Below, one piece after another: positions 23,516 through 31,930 of a DNA stretch of 64,000 nucleotides. Each line of letters opens with the position of its first letter. Within the stretch, counting starts at the first letter, position 1. The notes below the pieces were generated by a model. That model saw only the letters and a list, made by a program, of their open reading frames with translations, was not told where the DNA came from and did no database searches. The DNA comes from Georgenia sp. M64. Lineage in GTDB: Bacteria > Actinomycetota > Actinomycetes > Actinomycetales > Actinomycetaceae. The DNA is taken from NCBI RefSeq assembly GCF_038049925.1, contig NZ_CP145809.1, forward strand, positions 2,108,001-2,172,000. Reading direction: 5' to 3'. The translations under genes and the position numbers were made by a program.

Positions 23516-24289
23516 ATGATGCAGACGTACCTCTACTTCTCACTGGTGCCCGAGGCGCTGATCGCCTCCCAGCTCCCGCCGGAGAAGTTCGGGCAGTACT
23601 ACGCCACGGGGTACGGCTACAAGTCCAAGGGTCAGGCGATCTTCTTCGACGTCGACCCCGCGCGGCTCGGGGACTTCTTCGACCTCGAGGCGGCGTTCGA
23701 GCGGTGCGTCGCCCACCCCGACGGCCGCCCCAAGAGCTCGGTGTACGTCTCCACCTACCGGGTGCTCGAGCACGTGCCGGTCGACGCGCTCGGCAGCCTG
23801 CACCTCACCACCGCCTACGGCGCCACGCTCGAGCTCGGGCGCAGCGCGGACCTTCCGCCCGCCGGTGACGGTCTGCACCTGTACAAGGAGCTCGCCCCGG
23901 TGACCAGCCTCGTCGTCAGCGACCAGGACCCGCGCACCTTCTACGAGGGCATCACCGTGGAGCCGTCGAAGTTCGTCCGCTTCCCGGGACTGGCGTTCGT
24001 CGAGCTCGAGCTCGGCGAGCTCGCGAGCGACCCCGCCCGCGGCCACGTCGCGGACCTGCCCTACCACAACCTCCACCACCTCCGTGAGGCGCTGCTCGAG
24101 GTCTCCCAGCCCGACAAGTCGACGAAGATGGTCGAGCGGGTGCCGTCCGGGGAGTTCACCTACCGCACCGTCAAGGACGGCAGCGGGTTCTACTTCGGCA
24201 ACGGCGCCGACCTTGCGTTCTACCCGATGCCCTCGCACCACGACCTCCGGCAGGACCACCCGCTGTGGTGGCGGTCCGCGAACCAGTGA
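23516..24289 (+). CDS. conserved hypothetical protein, 257 aa
   Basis: I do not recognise this protein. It begins MMQTYLYFSLVPEALIASQL and has a balanced, soluble composition with many aromatic residues (GQYYATGYGYKSKGQAIFF; PYHNLHHLREALLEVSQ; GFYFGNGADLAFYPMPSHHD). No signal peptide or membrane segment is seen. Either ATG (23516 or 23519) could be the start, after a GGAGCC. It is followed by an array of 18-bp repeats and then an ATP-grasp gene in the same direction, so the two may be linked. Codon use (GC-rich third positions throughout) supports a real gene. Confidence 0.7.
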   Translation: MMQTYLYFSLVPEALIASQLPPEKFGQYYATGYGYKSKGQAIFFDVDPARLGDFFDLEAAFERCVAHPDGRPKSSVYVSTYRVLEHVPVDALGSLHLTTAYGATLELGRSADLPPAGDGLHLYKELAPVTSLVVSDQDPRTFYEGITVEPSKFVRFPGLAFVELELGELASDPARGHVADLPYHNLHHLREALLEVSQPDKSTKMVERVPSGEFTYRTVKDGSGFYFGNGADLAFYPMPSHHDLRQDHPLWWRSANQ

Positions 24290-24303
24290 GGCACGTCCAC
24301 CGC

Positions 24304-24429
24304 GTGCGCGACGAGCACCGGGTGCGCGACGAGCACCGGGTGCGCGACGAGCACCGGGTGAGCGACGAGCACCGGGTGAGCGACGAGCACCGGGTGAGCG
24401 ACGAGCACGGCGTGAGCGACCACCACCCG
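24304..24429 (+). repeat. 18-bp tandem repeat, 6-7 copies, between two genes
   Basis: Six units with consensus GTGMGCGACGAGCACCGG (M = A or C) plus a degenerate seventh occupy most of the 195-bp gap between the 257-aa gene and the ATP-grasp gene. In one frame it reads VRDEHR/VSDEHR hexapeptides, continuing to a stop at 24471, but there is no convincing start. No spacers are present, so it is not a CRISPR. Confidence 0.9.
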
Positions 24430-24484
24430 GGCCGGGCGGCGCCGGTGCTCGGGCTCCGGAGGCGCCGGTGAGGCAGCAGCACGG

Positions 24485-25381
24485 ATGAGGGTCGCGATCG
24501 CGACGTGCACGGCCGTGCCACCGGGCTTCGACGACGACGAGCGCCTCGCCGAGGAGCTCGGTCGCCGGGGGATCGACGTCGCCAGGATCGCCTGGGACGC
24601 GCCGGGCACCCGCTGGGACACCTTCGACGCCGTCGTCATCCGGTCCACGTGGGACTACCCGCCCCGGCGGGCCGAGTTCCTCGCGTGGGCCGACGCCGTC
24701 GGCGCACGCCTGCACAACTCCCCCGCGCTCGTGCGGTGGAACAGCGACAAGCGCTACCTCGCCGACCTCGCCGCGGCCGGGATCCCGGTCGTCCCGACGA
24801 CGTTCGTGGCTCCCGGCGAGCCGCTGCCGCAGCTGCGCGGCGAGGTCGTCGTCAACCCGAGCGTCTCGGCCGGCGCACGCGACACCGGCCGCTTCTCCGA
24901 ACGCACCCACCACCTCGCCCGCGCGCTCGTGGCGCGCGTCCAGGCCGGCGGCCGGACGGCGATGGTCCAGCCCTACCTCCCCGCAGTGGACAGCCGCGGC
25001 GAGACGGCGGTGGTCTGCATCGACGGTGAGCCGCTCCACACCCTGCACAAGCACGCCGTCCTGCGGGCCGACGAGGTCGCTCCCGTGCGCGCCGACGACC
25101 TCGGTGCCGCCGAGGCGATGTACGACCCGGACCTCGTGGTGCCGGGCGAGGCGGAGCCCGCCGAGCTGGACCTCGTGGGCCGGGTCCTCGAGAGTGTCAC
25201 CGCCCGCTTCCGCGGCGCCCCGCTCTACGCACGGGTCGACATGGTCCGGGCCGAGGACGGCGCACCGGTGCTGCTCGAGCTCGAGGCGGTCGAGCCGAAC
25301 CTCTACCTCGACGTCGCACCGGAATCCCTCGGCCGGGTCGCCGACGCGATCGTCTCGCACGCGGCGGCCCTGCCCGGCTGA
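24485..25381 (+). CDS. ATP-grasp protein (DcsG/RimK-like)
   Basis: 298-aa ATP-dependent ligase-type protein. The N-terminal pre-ATP-grasp part reads MRVAIATCTAVPPGFDDDE and VVIRSTWDYPPR; the ATP-binding and metal-binding end is YARVDMVRAEDGAPVLLELE with EPNLYLD, where Asp, Glu and Asn ligate Mg2+. RSTWDY and NSPALVRWNSDK resemble the DcsG group, whose founding member closes the ring of D-cycloserine. The substrate here is unknown. It follows the 257-aa hypothetical gene and precedes a membrane-anchored protein. Confidence 0.8.
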   Translation: MRVAIATCTAVPPGFDDDERLAEELGRRGIDVARIAWDAPGTRWDTFDAVVIRSTWDYPPRRAEFLAWADAVGARLHNSPALVRWNSDKRYLADLAAAGIPVVPTTFVAPGEPLPQLRGEVVVNPSVSAGARDTGRFSERTHHLARALVARVQAGGRTAMVQPYLPAVDSRGETAVVCIDGEPLHTLHKHAVLRADEVAPVRADDLGAAEAMYDPDLVVPGEAEPAELDLVGRVLESVTARFRGAPLYARVDMVRAEDGAPVLLELEAVEPNLYLDVAPESLGRVADAIVSHAAALPG

Positions 25382-25498
25382 GCCCGGCCGCCCGCCGTCC
25401 GGTTCCGGTTGCGGCGCGCCCGCCCGGCCCTAGCATCACAGTTCTCACGTGAGCGCGCCGGGGCGGCCGGCCACCTCGTGGACCGGACAGGGGGACCC

Positions 25499-26140
25499 GT
25501 GGCTTCGACCACTCGTGCAGGTGACGACGTCCCACCTCGGCGGCGCCGCTCGCCCGTCGGGGCGCTGCTGGGGTTCCTCATCGGGGTCGTGGTGACCACC
25601 GTCGTCGCCGTGGTCCTGCTCGGCATCGGCGTGGCCGGCGTGGGTGACGCCGAGGAGGCGATGGGCCCGACGCCGACGCCGACGCCGACAGCCGACCCGA
25701 CGCCGCGCCAGGAGGGCGCGTCCGGTCCCGTGCCGGCCGCCTGCCTGGAGGCCGCGGAGTACAACCAGACGCTCAACGAGGCCCTGGACGAGATCGCCGT
25801 CGGCGTCCGCGACCAGGACGCACGCACGCTGCAGGAGGCGCTGGACGCCGTGCAGGACGCCCGGCCTGGCTCGGAGGCGGCGTCGCAGGAGTGCCAGGAC
25901 CTCGCCGGGACCGACGGCGCCACGGATGAGGCCACGGCCGGGACCACCGGCGAGGAGACGGCCGGCACCACCGACGAGGAGACGGTCGGGACCACCGACG
26001 ACGAGACGGCCGGGACCACCGACGACGAGACGGCCGGGACCACCGACACGGAGACGGCCTCCGACGGCGCCGGCACGACCGGCGACAGGGAGAGCACCGC
26101 GGGCGCCACCGCCGAGCCGACCGACTCCGCGACGCGATGA
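25499..26140 (+). CDS. membrane-anchored low-complexity protein
   Basis: About 213 aa from the GTG at 25499, which has CAGGGGGA upstream. A basic N-terminus (PPRRRRSPVGALL) precedes one transmembrane helix (GFLIGVVVTTVVAVVLLGIG). Then come a TPTPTPTADPTP linker, a short helical domain with two Cys (ACLEAAEYNQTLNE, SQECQDLAG) and an acidic Thr-rich tail with AGTTDDET repeats. It overlaps the MMPL gene by ATGA. It may be an extracytoplasmic partner of that transporter, but this rests on position only. Confidence 0.7.
   Translation: MASTTRAGDDVPPRRRRSPVGALLGFLIGVVVTTVVAVVLLGIGVAGVGDAEEAMGPTPTPTPTADPTPRQEGASGPVPAACLEAAEYNQTLNEALDEIAVGVRDQDARTLQEALDAVQDARPGSEAASQECQDLAGTDGATDEATAGTTGEETAGTTDEETVGTTDDETAGTTDDETAGTTDTETASDGAGTTGDRESTAGATAEPTDSATR
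25934..26053 (+). repeat. 24-bp tandem repeat, 5 copies, coding TAGTTDDE
   Basis: Five in-frame 24-bp units (consensus ACGGCCGGGACCACCGACGA plus CGAG) encode the acidic C-terminal tail of the membrane-anchored protein. Confidence 0.85.
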
Positions 26141-28383
26141 GCGAGCCGAGCAGGGTCGCCCGGCGCCGGGGCCTCGCGGAGCGCCTGTGGTACGGCTACG
26201 CGCGACTCATCGTCGCGCTGCGCTGGTTCGTCATCGTCGGGTGGGTGGCGGCGGCGGCCGCGGCGATGATCCTGCTCCCACCCCTGGGGACCACCGCCGA
26301 CGACCTCGAGGCCCTGGGCGCCGACGACGCCAGCTTCGCCGCCGAGAAGCGCTCCGTCGAGCTCTTCGGCTTCCCGCTCCTCAGCCGGGTGGCGATGGTC
26401 CAGCACGACCCGGCCGGGATGACGACCCTCGCGCAGGCCGAGGGCGTCCTGCGCGGCATCGCCGTCAACCAGGACGCCTACGACACCGCGCTCCTCGGCG
26501 CCATCCCGATCCCGAACGCCGGTGGCGCGTTCCCCGGCGCCCAGGAGGAGGACACCGCCGTCATCACGTTCCTCTTCGCCGAGCCCACCGCCAGCTTCTT
26601 CGAGCAGACCGACGTCGCGAAGCAGTTCGCCGAGGACCAGCTCACCGATGCCGAGGACGCGTACGTGGGTGTGACGGGCTCGATGCCGGCCCGCGCCGCG
26701 CAGGGCCGCGTCGTCAACGCGTACGTGCCCGTGGTCGAGCTGACCACCCTCCTCGCCGTCCTCACCGTCGTCGCGCTCACGTTCCGCTCGCTCGCGGCGC
26801 CCGCCGTCACGCTCGTCTCGGTCGGTGCGGCGGTCGGGTTGACGATGGGCGTCGCCGGCTCGGTCGCGGAGGCCCTGGACTTCTCCGTCCCGGCGGACCT
26901 GCGCCCGCTCATCGTGGCGCTGCTGCTCGGCGTGGTGACCGACTACTGCATCTTCTACCTCTCGGGCCTGCGGGCCCGGCTCGCCGAGGGCCACGACCGG
27001 CTCGAGGCCGCTCGGCTGGCGACCGCGTCGTTCACCCCGATCGTCACCGTCGCGGGCCTCACGGTCGCCGCCGGGACCGCCTCGCTCGTCGTCGCCGGGT
27101 CGGCGCTCTTCAGCGGCTTCGGGCCCGGGCTGGCCGTCACCGTGCTCACCGGGGTGGTGGTGGCGATCACCCTCGTCCCGGCGATCCTCGCGGTGCTCGG
27201 CCCGCGCGCGTTCTGGCCGAGCGACATCCGCCTCGCGCTCGAGCGCGAGGCCGGCCGCCAGCGCTCCTCCGCCCTGACGTCGACCGTGACGCACCGCGGC
27301 TCCGCCGTCGTCGTGGCCGCCCTGTGCATCGCGGGGCTCGGCCTCGCCGCCTCCCAGGTGCGCCACATGGACCTCGGCCTCGGGTTCGTCCAGTCGCTGC
27401 CCGCCGACAGCGAGGTCGCGCGCGCCGCGGAGGCCGCCGGCGAGGGTTTCGCGCCCGGGATCGTCTCCCCCACCGAGCTGCTCGTCGAGGGCGACGGCGT
27501 GGGCGAGGACGAGGAAGCGGTTTCCCGTCTCGGCGAGGCGCTGCAGGCGCAGCCGGGCGTGGCCGGGGTCCTCGGTCCCGGTGACTCCGCCGCCGCGGAC
27601 GACCTCGGCGTGCTCGTCGCCGAGAGCGGCGACGCCGTGCGCTACCTCGTCGTCCTCGACACGACGCCGCTCGAGGCCACCGCGATCGACAACCTCCGCG
27701 GTCTGCGCGAGAGCATGCCGGAGCTGACCGCCGAGGCCGGGCTCGACGGCGTCACGACCAGTCTCGCCGGCGACACCGCGCTCGCCGACGGGATCGTCAA
27801 GGACACGACCGACGACCTCCTGCGCATCAGCGTCGCCGCGCTGGCCGTCAACCTCCTCATGCTCGTGATCTTCCTCAGGGCGCTCGTCGCGCCCCTGTAC
27901 CTCCTCGCCTCGAGCGTCCTCGCCCTCGGCGCCACCCTCGGCATCACCGTCATGGTCTTCCAGGGGGTGCTCGGGCACGACGACCTCACCTTCTACGTGC
28001 CCTTCGCCGCCGCCGTGCTCCTGCTGTCCCTCGGCTCGGACTACAACATCTTCGCGGTGGGACGGGTCTGGCAGCTCGCCCGCGACCGCTCCCTGCGCGA
28101 CGCGATGCTCGCCGGGGTCCCCCAGTCCACCCGCGCCATCACGGCTGCCGGCCTGGCCCTTGCCTCCAGCTTCGGGCTCCTCGCCCTGGTGCCGCTGCGC
28201 CCGTTCCGCGAGCTGGGGTTCGTGCTCGCGGTGGGGATCCTCATCGACGTGTTCGTCGTGCGGGCGCTGCTGGTGCCGTCGCTGCTGACCATCGTCGGCA
28301 CGGTGAGCAGCTGGCCGTCGAGGCGCCTGCGGCGACGGGAGCCGCAGACGTCGGCGGCGGCGCCACCCGCGCGGGAGAGGTAG
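26137..28383 (+). CDS. MMPL/RND-family transporter
   Basis: 748-aa membrane protein with the duplicated RND layout: TM1 (LRWFVIVGWVAAAAAAMI), a periplasmic domain beginning ADDLEALGADDASFAAEK, helices with GVVTDYCIFYLSGLR (about 265-280), a second periplasmic domain, then TM helices with LGSDYNIFAVGRVWQLA (about 630-645). The DY/SDY motifs are the proton-relay residues of MMPL proteins. These export lipids or drugs in actinobacteria; the substrate here is unknown. It is translationally coupled to the anchored protein upstream and followed by a 29-bp repeat and a strong hairpin. Confidence 0.88.
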   Translation: MSEPSRVARRRGLAERLWYGYARLIVALRWFVIVGWVAAAAAAMILLPPLGTTADDLEALGADDASFAAEKRSVELFGFPLLSRVAMVQHDPAGMTTLAQAEGVLRGIAVNQDAYDTALLGAIPIPNAGGAFPGAQEEDTAVITFLFAEPTASFFEQTDVAKQFAEDQLTDAEDAYVGVTGSMPARAAQGRVVNAYVPVVELTTLLAVLTVVALTFRSLAAPAVTLVSVGAAVGLTMGVAGSVAEALDFSVPADLRPLIVALLLGVVTDYCIFYLSGLRARLAEGHDRLEAARLATASFTPIVTVAGLTVAAGTASLVVAGSALFSGFGPGLAVTVLTGVVVAITLVPAILAVLGPRAFWPSDIRLALEREAGRQRSSALTSTVTHRGSAVVVAALCIAGLGLAASQVRHMDLGLGFVQSLPADSEVARAAEAAGEGFAPGIVSPTELLVEGDGVGEDEEAVSRLGEALQAQPGVAGVLGPGDSAAADDLGVLVAESGDAVRYLVVLDTTPLEATAIDNLRGLRESMPELTAEAGLDGVTTSLAGDTALADGIVKDTTDDLLRISVAALAVNLLMLVIFLRALVAPLYLLASSVLALGATLGITVMVFQGVLGHDDLTFYVPFAAAVLLLSLGSDYNIFAVGRVWQLARDRSLRDAMLAGVPQSTRAITAAGLALASSFGLLALVPLRPFRELGFVLAVGILIDVFVVRALLVPSLLTIVGTVSSWPSRRLRRREPQTSAAAPPARER

Positions 28384-28571
28384 CGGACCGCCCGGACCAC
28401 GGCAGGCCGACGTCCGCCACCCGTCCGCGCCGCCATACCGCGGCAGAGCCCGTCGGCGCGGTCATACCGCGGCGGAGCCCGTCGGCGCGGTCATACCGCG
28501 GCGGAGCCGTGCCGGCCCGAGCACTCCGGGCAGCCGGACACGCTCGGCTGAGCCCGTCACCCGGGAGGAAC
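28384..28571. repeat. 29-bp tandem repeat (28434-28513, 2.7 copies) after the MMPL gene
   Basis: Units beginning CATACCGCGGCGGAGCCCG repeat with a 29-bp period at 28434, 28463 and 28492. The unit is not a multiple of three and the stretch is non-coding. Confidence 0.8.
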
Positions 28572-28612
28572 GCAGGAGCCCCGTCGCGCAGCGTGCGCGA
28601 CGGGGCTCCTGC
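28572..28612. terminator. perfect 19-bp stem, terminator of the 27-residue gene
   Basis: GCAGGAGCCCCGTCGCGCA and its exact complement pair around a three-base loop. On the minus strand it starts 13 bases after the stop of the small gene at 28626; it may also terminate the MMPL transcript from the other side. Confidence 0.85.
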
Positions 28613-28625
28613 GTCAGTCCGGCCG

Positions 28626-28709
28626 TCAGAAGATGGAGTACTCGCCCAGGCGGTCGATCTGCTCGACGCTGTGGGCCGTCTCCAGGATCCACTCGAGGTA
28701 CGTGGTCAT
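28626..28709 (-). CDS. 27-residue peptide gene with its own leader and terminator
   Basis: The ATG at 28709 has a GGAGG seven bases upstream. The peptide starts MTTYLEWILETAHS and ends DRLGEYSIF; it is acidic, has no Cys and could form one amphipathic helix. All 26 sense codons after the start end in G or C, which argues strongly for coding. A perfect 19-bp terminator stem follows 13 bases after the TGA, and the leader has several hairpins, one of which (GGTGCC with GGCACC at the ribosome site) could hide the start. I do not recognise the peptide. It could be a microprotein, a regulatory peptide or a precursor peptide; no modification enzyme lies nearby. Confidence 0.6.
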   Translation of the reverse strand: MTTYLEWILETAHSVEQIDRLGEYSIF

Positions 28710-28714
28710 TGGTG

Positions 28715-28805
28715 CCTCCAATCGAGGTGCTCAGCAGGAACGGTTCGAAGAACACGCCCTTGGGCACCCCGACCGGGCTATCACCCGGCAACATCCAGGA
28801 TACGG
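28715..28805 (-). promoter_or_regulatory. structured 5' leader of the small peptide gene
   Basis: Reading the minus strand, GCCGGG-TGATAG-CCCGGT and GTTC-TTC-GAAC can form hairpins, and GGTGCC near 28766-28771 can pair with GGCACC at 28712-28717 next to the ribosome site. TATCCT near 28800 is a possible -10. This resembles a regulatory leader, but I could not match a known riboswitch. Confidence 0.35.
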
Positions 28806-29051
28806 GGCCGGACGTTGATGAGCGGGCGAAGGCCGGGTGACCTTGTTCATGTGCGCGTGTGGTGGAAGACCTGAACATCGGACCAGGTACGCGACGGCAT
28901 GACCCTTGCCAGGCCCTCCGATGAGCTTGCCGGGCCCTCCGATGACTGCGTCGGTGCGGTGCACCGCCGATACCGGCGATCTCGCCGTCGATGCTTGCCG
29001 GGGACGGCGCCACGGAGGACTCTGTAGACCCCGCCCTGGTCGGAGGCATTC

Positions 29052-29618
29052 ATGGGCAAGCTGATCTACGCGGCCAACATCTCGCTCGACGGCTACCTCG
29101 AGGACGAGGCCGGCTCGTTCGACTGGTCCGTGCCGGACGAGGAGGTGCACGCGTTCTGGAACGAGCACGAACGGCACATCGGCACCTCGCTCTACGGCCG
29201 CCGCATGTACGAGACGATGCGCGTCTGGGAGAGCGACGACTGGCTGACCGACGAACCGGACGTCGTCCGCGAGTACGCGCGGATCTGGCGCGACGCCGAC
29301 AAGGTCGTCTACTCCACGACGCTCGCCGAGGTCTCCACGGCGCGGACGAGGATCGAGCGGGCCTTCGACCCCGAGGCGGTACGCCGCCTCAAGGAGACCT
29401 CCGACGCGGACCTGAGCATCGGCGGCGCGACCATCGGGGCCGAGGCGTTCCGTCACGGCCTGGTCGACGAGTGCGTGCTGCTCCTGTGCCCGGTGACCGT
29501 GGGCGGCGGCAAGCCGGCACTGCCCAGGGGCGTCCGACTCGACCTCGAGCTGCTGGACCACCGCCGGTTCCGCAACGGGGTGGTCTACCTGCGCCACGCG
29601 GTACGAAGCGCCACCTGA
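29052..29618 (+). CDS. dihydrofolate-reductase-like (RibD C-terminal) protein
   Basis: 188-aa protein of the RibD-C/DHFR-like superfamily: MGKLIYAANISLDGYLED at the N-terminus, LYGRRMYETMRVWE (about 57-70), KVVYSTTLAEV and the nucleotide-binding DLSIGGATIGAEAF (about 120). Actinobacterial members are probable NADPH-dependent reductases, not true folA. The ATG at 29052 has CGGAGG upstream. It appears monocistronic. The DNA to its right is a probable island remnant, so it marks the end of normal chromosome here. Confidence 0.88.
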   Translation: MGKLIYAANISLDGYLEDEAGSFDWSVPDEEVHAFWNEHERHIGTSLYGRRMYETMRVWESDDWLTDEPDVVREYARIWRDADKVVYSTTLAEVSTARTRIERAFDPEAVRRLKETSDADLSIGGATIGAEAFRHGLVDECVLLLCPVTVGGGKPALPRGVRLDLELLDHRRFRNGVVYLRHAVRSAT

Positions 29619-30184
29619 GCGGACGGACGTCGCGAGCCGGCACGCGCGTCGTGATGCGGCGACGTCTCGGTGCCCCGGCAGGACCCGGACCCGCGACCGA
29701 CGACTGATGAGGGGATCGTCGGACCGACCGTCGCCCCTGGTCACCGTGCCGTGGGCCGGCCCCACCTGCGCTGCTGCCTCGGGACAGTTCCTCTCGCCCA
29801 TGGCCTTCCCCGGACGCCTTACGGACTCGGTGCGGATCCGCTGGACCGACGGTGCCCGGGCGTCGACAGGACCGCGAGCTGTGCTGCACGTCGGAGACCC
29901 AGCCGTGATCGATGAGGACGTGGAGTGCTGCGGCTGGTGGTTGATCGCCGTGACGGTCCGGACCCGCAACCACCCCGCCCGCCCCGATGCCGACCGCCGA
30001 AGGTCCCAATCATCACCGGCTGACAGCCAGCGCTTGGACATCCACACGGTCAGGTCAGCGGTGTCCGGAGGGACTTATGACTCTTCCCGACCTGCGAAGC
30101 CCTGGGGCAGGCTGGTCCTGGAGGCGGTTTCTCAGCGTCCCGGCGTCGGGCACCGCAGGCCCGAGAAGCCTCTTGGAGGCACAC
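29619..30184. other. gene-free stretch at the left edge of a decayed island
   Basis: Apart from the tRNA-like fragment at 29671 no feature is seen. Open frames on both strands lack family similarity and ribosome sites. The DNA was probably part of the island and has decayed. Confidence 0.5.
29671..29711 (-). repeat. degenerate copy of the tRNA-Met 3' half (putative attachment-site remnant)
   Basis: This 41-bp segment aligns with 32407-32448, the 3' half of tRNA-Met(CAT), with one gap and about five mismatches; CCCGCGACCGACGA is identical. It is in the same orientation as the tRNA. That is the arrangement left by an integrase using the tRNA 3' end as attachment site. Confidence 0.6.
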
Positions 30185-30658
30185 GTGTCCGCCACGATCA
30201 GTTACCAGGACTACTGGGTCAACCCACGCATCAAGACAGCCGCTCTGTGGGCGTCCATGCTGTTCGTCTACGTGTACGTGGACTTGTTCGGCTTGTTCCG
30301 AGCGGACGTGCGGGCCGACATCGAGGCGGGCGAGATGTTCGTCTTCACCATCGGACAGGGCGTCCTGCTCGGCATGACCATCTACGTGCTCATCCCGATC
30401 CTGATGCTGTTTCTCAGCCTCGTCCTGCCGGTGAAGCTGACGCGGACGACCAACCTCGTCGTGCCCCTGCTTTACGCCGTCACGATCGTGGCCGGCGCCA
30501 TCGGTGAGTGGAACTACTACCTCCTCGGCAGCCTCGTCGAGGTCACCCTGCTGGCTGGCGTCGTGTACTACGCGTGGACCTGGCCAACGACGACCGACGT
30601 TGTGACCGCCCCGGCGGACCAGTCCCGGGACGGCACACGCGGGCGCTTGGCGCCCTAG
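30185..30658 (+). CDS. DUF6326-type membrane protein
   Basis: 157-aa protein with four transmembrane helices: AALWASMLFVYVYVDLFGL, QGVLLGMTIYVLIPILML, LVVPLLYAVTIVAGAI and VEVTLLAGVVYYAW. The phrases IKTAALWASMLF and FTIGQGVLLG resemble DUF6326 proteins, whose function is unknown. The GTG at 30185 has TTGGAGG six bases upstream, a better start than the ATG at 29987. It is followed by a DUF4386-type gene, a combination often seen in actinobacterial accessory regions. Confidence 0.72.
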   Translation: MSATISYQDYWVNPRIKTAALWASMLFVYVYVDLFGLFRADVRADIEAGEMFVFTIGQGVLLGMTIYVLIPILMLFLSLVLPVKLTRTTNLVVPLLYAVTIVAGAIGEWNYYLLGSLVEVTLLAGVVYYAWTWPTTTDVVTAPADQSRDGTRGRLAP

Positions 30659-30705
30659 GTGGGCGGGTCGCTCACGCGTCCGGTCCTCGCCTGCTGAGGT
30701 CAACG

Positions 30706-31461
30706 ATGGCAACGCACATCGAGAAGGTGCACGGGGAGATGGGCCAGGGTGTGCTGAGGTAGCCCTACCGACGGACGGCAGTCGTCGTCGGGGTGCTGCT
30801 CGTCGTGTGTTCGGCCGCCAGCATCCTGAGCGTGGCACCGCTCGGTTCCATGCTGGACAGCCCGGTCGATCTGGCACGGTTGGCGGCGAACGACGATCGG
30901 GTGGTGCTCGCGGCGCTGGTCGAGTTCGTGTGGGCAGCGAGCGGCGCCGGCATCGCGATTGCTCTCTACCCCGTGCTGCGACGCTACGGCCGTGCCCTGG
31001 CTCTCGGGGCTGTGGCCGCGCGGGTCGTCGAGGGAGTGCTGGTTCTCGTTGGCACGCTCAACCTCCTGGCTCTCTTCACGCTGGCCCGGCAGTCCCTGAG
31101 CTCAGGCTGGACCGACGACGCCTCGACCGACGCATCCGTGCAGCTGCTCCTCGCCGTGCGGGAATGGGTGCCGAGCTTCATGATCCTGTTGCCGTTCCTG
31201 CTCGGCGCCGGGATGTATTACTACCTGATGTACCGCTCGACCATCGTCCCGAGGTGGTTGTCGGGCTGGGGCCTCCCCGCGGTCGCGCTGTCCTTCGTGG
31301 CCACTCTCTCCTCCGGGTTCGCCCAGGAGTTCGGGTTCACCACGTTGAACACCGTTCTGAACGTCCCCGTCTTCCTGCAGGAGATGGTGCTGGCCGTGTG
31401 GCTGCTCGCCAAGGGGTTCAACCATGAGCCGAAGCGCCCCACAGACGTGCACGGAGGTTAG
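30706..31461 (+). pseudogene. DUF4386-type membrane protein with an early in-frame TAG
   Basis: Reading from the ATG at 30706 (after GAGGTC) gives 18 residues MATHIEKVHGEMGQGVLR, a TAG at 30760-30762, and then in the same frame PYRRTAVVVGVLLVVCSAA and the rest of a six-helix protein. The part after TAG matches the DUF4386 pattern (NDDRVVLAALVEFVWAAS, MYYYLMYRSTIVPRWLSGWG). Either one substitution created the stop, or translation starts at the GTG at 30793 and yields a 222-aa protein lacking part of the first helix. Function unknown. Confidence 0.65.
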
Positions 31462-31499
31462 GCCATGCGGAAGCGCGCTCCGCACGTGAGTCGGGCAGG

Positions 31500-31930
31500 C
31501 CGCTTCGCGGCCCTGTACGTCGCGGCCGCCTGTTTCCGGTCACCAGCCAGGTGGCGGTCGTCGCCGGACTGGTCCGCGCCGGGCTGGTCCTGACCAGCGT
31601 CATGGTGTTCAACCACGGCATCACCGTGGCGGTGGACCAGCAGGCCAGTGACCCAGAAGCAGGCTGCCGCCACGTGGCAGATGATCAAGGCGGTTGCCGA
31701 CGCTCTGGGTGGAGCCGGTGGCGGCGTCCTCGGCGGTAGTGGTTCCTGTTGGTGAGCTGGGTGGCGCCTCGTTCGAAGGTGTTTCGTGTCAGCCGGGCCG
31801 GCTCGGCCTCGGCGTCGGCGCCGCCGCGCTGCTCTCGGCGGTGCCCGTCTGGGCTTCCTCGAGGTGTGGTCGGCCTGCTGCACATCGCGTGGTTCCTCTG
31901 GTTCGGAGTCGTCACGGCCCGGACAGGATC
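31500..31930 (+). pseudogene. decayed multi-helix membrane protein remnant
   Basis: Fragments of one protein appear in successive frames: VAVVAGLVRAGLVLTSVM with FNHGITVAVDQQASDP, then AAATWQMIKAVADALGG, then LLVSWVAPRSKVFRVS, then GLLHIAWFLWFGVVTAR. They read in a plausible order for a small membrane protein of the DUF4386-like kind, broken by several indels. No start or continuous frame remains. Confidence 0.5.

Noticed and set aside
24304-24429. Possible CRISPR array
   Set aside because: The 18-bp units are contiguous without spacers, and no cas gene is present.
24265-24471. Small protein made of VRDEHR repeats
   Set aside because: The frame has no ribosome site and its start lies inside the upstream gene; the array is better described as a non-coding tandem repeat.
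28626-28709. The small frame as an attenuator leader peptide
   Set aside because: No gene follows on that strand after the hairpin (the next gene is the convergent MMPL gene), and the peptide has no run of one regulatory amino acid.
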